From Prosthecobacter gellanilyticus (GTDB taxonomy: Bacteria > Verrucomicrobiota > Verrucomicrobiia > Verrucomicrobiales > Verrucomicrobiaceae): 64,000 nucleotides of DNA. The stretch lies in the NCBI RefSeq assembly GCF_007992435.1, contig NZ_BKAG01000038.1:1-64000 (forward strand), given 5' to 3'. Made by a program: the position numbers and the translations under genes. The notes below the pieces were generated by a model. It was not told the DNA's origin and searched no databases. It saw only the letters and a list, made by a program, of their open reading frames with translations. Positions 61,385-64,000 of this stretch are shown here, one piece after another (the stretch's first letter is position 1; every line of letters starts with the position of its first letter).

Positions 61385-61963
61385 ATGAGCGAGAGGCAAA
61401 CCAAATGTTGCAGCATCCCTTGGTGGGGCATTTGCTTGATCATCCTGGGGGCTATTAGCGCTATCGTGATATGGGTGATGATCCTGAACGCTGGGCGCCA
61501 ACGTGGCCACTGGATTCTCCACAGGGAATCAATGAGAGATCTCCAGGTAGCCCTGGGGCACTATCGAACAGAATACAACACATGGCCGGATGATCCTGCT
61601 CTTGCCACTTCAGATGATGTGCCAGCCAAGGTTCGCGGACCGCTCATGGATGCCTTGCTCGGAAACAACCCGCGTAGCATCATGTTCTTCAATCCTACGA
61701 ATGCGGAGCCTGGTCATTCACCTGGTCTCGTAAAGGAGGCGGGCGTGTCCGCCATGCATGATGTTTGGGGGAGCAGTTACTTCCTGATGCTGGATATGAA
61801 CGGTGACGGCCAGGTGAAGAATCCCGAACGCTTGCCCGGTGCCGTTCCGAACCCGAGAGCCAAGCCGTTGGGTGAGTTTCTCCCGATGCTCAAAGCCGCC
61901 TTCTCCGCCGGCCCCGATCGAGATCCCAACACCTGGGCAGACAATATCACCACTTGGAGATAA
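61385..61963 (+). CDS. GspG-like pseudopilin paralogue 1
   Basis: 192 aa. One N-terminal hydrophobic segment (about 14-36), then MRDLQVALGHYRTEYNTWP, a GspG-like alpha helix followed by the NxxPxD-type turn. A central DVWGSSYFLMLDMNGDGQV and a terminal SAGPDRDPNTWADNITTWR match the GspG C-terminal pattern (G-P-D ... D-N-I). The classic prepilin peptidase motif (G-F-T-L-x-E) is absent; the N-terminus is MSERQTKCC with a Cys pair. It is therefore a pilin-like or solitary membrane-anchored variant. Confidence 0.75.
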   Translation: MSERQTKCCSIPWWGICLIILGAISAIVIWVMILNAGRQRGHWILHRESMRDLQVALGHYRTEYNTWPDDPALATSDDVPAKVRGPLMDALLGNNPRSIMFFNPTNAEPGHSPGLVKEAGVSAMHDVWGSSYFLMLDMNGDGQVKNPERLPGAVPNPRAKPLGEFLPMLKAAFSAGPDRDPNTWADNITTWR

Positions 61964-62326
61964 CCACTGACCAAGCGCAGCCTCCAAACACCGAACTCCG
62001 GAGGAGTTCCCCATGAATAGCCAGGAGTGAAACTCCTGGTTAGGCCAGAACAACCCATGATCTAAAATACAACTCCGGAGGAGTTGCCCAATGCACACGT
62101 AGCCTAGCTGTCTCCCGCGTCTCTAATTTCCGGGCAGCACCTGTTGAAACCCCTCACCACAGAGGACACGGAGAAACATAGAGGCACTGAATTGAAACCT
62201 CTGTGTCCCTCTGTGTTCTCGGTAGTTTAAAATCAGGGGATCTCCCAACACACTCTCATCACGAATGATCGGAGGGCAGGTCATGCGAGCTTTACAGACG
62301 CGCATGATTTGTGGCAAAATCCTGGC
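61964..62326. repeat. 363-bp spacer with repeats, first copy of the duplicated unit's flank
   Basis: No gene. AACTCCGGAGGAGTT palindromes occur near 61992 and 62070. The segment 62068-62226, with CCACAGAGGACACGGAG and CCTCTGTGTCCCTCTG, recurs almost identically at 62937-63092. Confidence 0.75.
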
Positions 62327-62905
62327 ATGTGTGAATGCAAGCCACCGCGCAGAGTGATTTTTTTCTGGATCATCTCGCTGATGCTTCTGCTGCTGCTCGT
62401 TGTCGGTGGAATTCTGCTAGAATTCGGCTTCGGCTCTGATCGCGGCCATCTCACCACACGAACAAGGGCCGATCTGAAGGACATCCAAGTTTGCATCGGC
62501 CACTATAGAACCGAGTACAACAAATTTCCCGCCGAACCAACATTGGGAAGTGCCGACAAAGCTCCCATCAAACTGCGAGGACCTGTCCTGGAGCATCTGC
62601 TGGGCAGCAATCCTCGCAATATCAAGTTTGTGGACGTGCCACCCATGAGGCCAGACGGGTCGGGTTTGATCATGGAGGAAGGCGTGCCTGCCTGGCATGA
62701 CCGATGGGGCACATGCTACTTCCTGATGGCGGACGTGGACTTGGACAATCGAATCCCGAATCCCGCCTTCATGGCCGGTGCCGTCACGCCTCGCAGAACT
62801 TTGTCCACATCTCCCAAGTTCCTCCCCGCGAGCACCCTCGTCTTCTCCGCCGGCCCTGACCGCGATCCCAACACCTGGGCAGACAACATCACTTCCTGGA
62901 GATAG
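62327..62905 (+). CDS. GspG-like pseudopilin paralogue 2
   Basis: 192 aa, homologous to paralogue 1 and very close to paralogue 3. Starts MCECKPPRRV, then a hydrophobic segment (about 11-34), ADLKDIQVCIGHYRTEYNKFP, KLRGPVLEHLLGSNPR, GVPAWHDRWGTCYFLMADVD and the end AGPDRDPNTWADNITSWR. Same architecture: a Cys-rich short N-terminus, one membrane span, and a GspG-like globular domain. No G/E prepilin site. It lies in the first copy of the tandem duplication. Confidence 0.75.
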   Translation: MCECKPPRRVIFFWIISLMLLLLLVVGGILLEFGFGSDRGHLTTRTRADLKDIQVCIGHYRTEYNKFPAEPTLGSADKAPIKLRGPVLEHLLGSNPRNIKFVDVPPMRPDGSGLIMEEGVPAWHDRWGTCYFLMADVDLDNRIPNPAFMAGAVTPRRTLSTSPKFLPASTLVFSAGPDRDPNTWADNITSWR

Positions 62906-63193
62906 GCACCAACCCGGCATAGCCCAGCGCAAAACGAACTCCGGAGGAGTTGCCCAATGCGCACGTAGCCTAGCTGTCTCCCGCGTCTCTAATTTCCGGG
63001 GCAGCACCTATTGAAACCCCTCACCACAGAGGACACGGAGAAACACAGAGACACTGAATTGAAACCTCTGTGTCCCTCTGTGCTCTCTGTGGTTTAAAAT
63101 CTGGTGTCCCCAGAGACACGCTCATCGCGAATACTCGCGCACGCAGGCTATGCGAGCTTTACAGACGCGCATGCTTTGTGGCAAAATACCATC
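62906..63193. repeat. 288-bp spacer, second copy of the duplicated flank
   Basis: No gene. AACTCCGGAGGAGTT at about 62938; the 62937-63092 block repeats 62068-62226. The upstream leader of paralogue 3 (from ATGCGAGCTTTACAGACG near 63149) repeats that of paralogue 2 near 62283. Confidence 0.75.
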
Positions 63194-63775
63194 ATGTGTG
63201 AATGCCAGCCACGGCTTAGCAAGAAGCTTATCTGGATCGTCTCCATGATCCTTCTGCTGCTCGTCGTTGGGTTCATGTGGCCAGTGCCACACATCTTCAC
63301 TTGTGTGGGCTCGGCCGATCCAACCCGACGAACCATGGCCGATCTCAAGGACATCCAAGTCAGCATTGGCCACTATAGAACCGAATACAATCGCTTTCCC
63401 GCCGAACCAACATTGGGAAATGCCGACAAAGCTCCCATCAAACTGCGTGGCCCCGTCCTGGAGCATCTGTTGGGCAGCAATCCTCGCCACATCAAGTTTG
63501 TGGACGTGCAACCTACCAAGCCAAACCGCTCGGGCCTGGTCATGGAGGAAGGCGTGCCTGCCTGGCATGACCGATGGGGCACATGCTACTTCCTGATGGC
63601 GGACCTGGACTTGGACAATCGAATCCCGAATCCCGCCTTCATGGCCGGTGCCGTCACGCCTCGCAGAACTTTGTCCACATCTCCCAAGCTCATCCCCGCG
63701 AGCACCCTCGTCTTCTCCGCCGGCCCTGACCGCGACCCCAACACCTGGGCAGACAACATCACTTCGTGGAGATAG
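63194..63775 (+). CDS. GspG-like pseudopilin paralogue 3
   Basis: 193 aa, nearly identical to paralogue 2 from ADLKDIQVSIGHYRTEYN to the end, but with a different membrane segment (KKLIWIVSMILLLLVVGFMW) and following linker. This means the globular domain is under stronger constraint, or was recently homogenised, while the N-terminal part drifts. Starts MCECQPRLSK. No prepilin peptidase motif. A convergent short open frame overlaps its last 17 bp. Confidence 0.75.
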   Translation: MCECQPRLSKKLIWIVSMILLLLVVGFMWPVPHIFTCVGSADPTRRTMADLKDIQVSIGHYRTEYNRFPAEPTLGNADKAPIKLRGPVLEHLLGSNPRHIKFVDVQPTKPNRSGLVMEEGVPAWHDRWGTCYFLMADLDLDNRIPNPAFMAGAVTPRRTLSTSPKLIPASTLVFSAGPDRDPNTWADNITSWR

Positions 63776-63998
63776 TGACAGGCACCTTGAAGGGCTTCTG
63801 AATGTGCTTGCCCAGGTGGCGGTCAAGGATCGCCAGAAACTGATCCGCAGCCGCCTTTTTCGGCCCATCGAAGTCTCCGAAGCCCAGCAGCGTTGGTCCA
63901 AACAAGGCCGGAAGGGAAAGATTGCCGCATTGAAAGCAAACCAGGGACTCGCAGATGACTCGTCCATCCTTGCGAAACTCCACCACGTGATGCGGCAT
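63759..63998 (-). CDS. Hypothetical protein, possibly partial at the window edge
   Basis: 79 aa from ATG 63998; the true start may lie beyond the window. It contains C-x-x-C (CFQC) and a helical stretch AAADQFLAILDRHLGKHIQKPFKV. Its stop overlaps the 3' end of pseudopilin paralogue 3 by 17 bp in convergent orientation. Family not recognised. Confidence 0.4.
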   Translation of the reverse strand: MPHHVVEFRKDGRVICESLVCFQCGNLSLPALFGPTLLGFGDFDGPKKAAADQFLAILDRHLGKHIQKPFKVPVTISTK

Positions 63999-64000
63999 GT

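Noticed and set aside
61385-63775. Calling the three pseudopilin-like genes part of a complete type II secretion operon
   Set aside because: No GspD, E, F or prepilin peptidase gene is nearby, and the N-termini lack the prepilin cleavage motif.
1-64000. Apparent excess of the hexamer CCTAAC/GTTAGG in and between genes
   Set aside because: Roughly thirty sites were noticed by eye. Base composition near 60% GC predicts about that many in 64 kb on both strands, so there is no excess. Only those in the 49.7-52 kb junctions have positional meaning.

Overview
The window reads as a chromosomal segment of a moderately GC-rich, Gram-negative member of the Verrucomicrobiota, most likely Verrucomicrobiaceae (Prosthecobacter/Verrucomicrobium type). 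The evidence is the mix of families: secreted formylglycine sulfatases, planctomycete-type cytochrome proteins (DUF1549/DUF1553 and DUF1592/DUF1588/DUF1585), DUF1501 and DUF1552 partners, a PEP-CTERM protein, an alternative complex III operon, LPS/O-antigen type genes and many short dispersed palindromes. The genus is inferred from gene content only.

Layout. 1-3.7 kb: a sulfatase, then an ATPase-nuclease gene bracketed by five related palindromes. 3.7-12.2 kb: O-antigen ligase-like TPR protein, di-haem cytochrome with a Pro/Gln repeat, heptosyltransferase-like GT9, metallophosphatase, secreted hydrolase, creatininase-family amidohydrolase and an outer-membrane barrel. 12.7-24.9 kb: PEP-CTERM protein, orphan SecD-P1-like protein coupled to a GMC oxidoreductase, hydrolase coupled to an MFS-PlsC fusion, Kelch protein with two ATC-hydrolase-like paralogues, PL14-like lyase and a second sulfatase, separated by palindrome-rich gaps. 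25.1-35.4 kb: one long minus-strand polysaccharide operon (GntR/FadR regulator, DUF1501, beta-propeller, PL6 lyase, DUF1549/1553, amidohydrolase). It is interrupted exactly at a stop codon by a plus-strand two-gene nucleotidyltransferase module flanked by 18-bp direct repeats. 35.4-42 kb: aldolase and sugar isomerase divergent from an AraC regulator, a COG0523 metallochaperone with a strong promoter and overlapping palindrome, ClpP, and an enolase-superfamily dehydratase. 42-49.6 kb: DUF1592 and DUF1552 genes followed by two tandem paralogues of unknown function, and an intradiol dioxygenase.

49.7-54.7 kb holds nine or ten small, same-strand, mutually unrelated genes separated by short recurrent motifs. 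It resembles a degenerate gene-cassette array. 54.9-61.3 kb is the actABCD part of alternative complex III (pentahaem cytochrome, MoCo/FeS-like subunit, NrfD-like quinol subunit, DUF3341 subunit), with a palindrome matching the CRP/FNR core just upstream and a strong terminator right after actD. actE and actF are not in the window. 61.3-64 kb carries three GspG-like pseudopilin paralogues, two of them produced by a recent tandem duplication that includes their intergenic DNA.

Most promising for novelty: the palindrome-flanked ATPase-nuclease (1.9-3.7 kb), the stop-codon-targeted two-gene insertion (26.7-27.7 kb), and the cassette-like small-gene array (49.7-54.7 kb).
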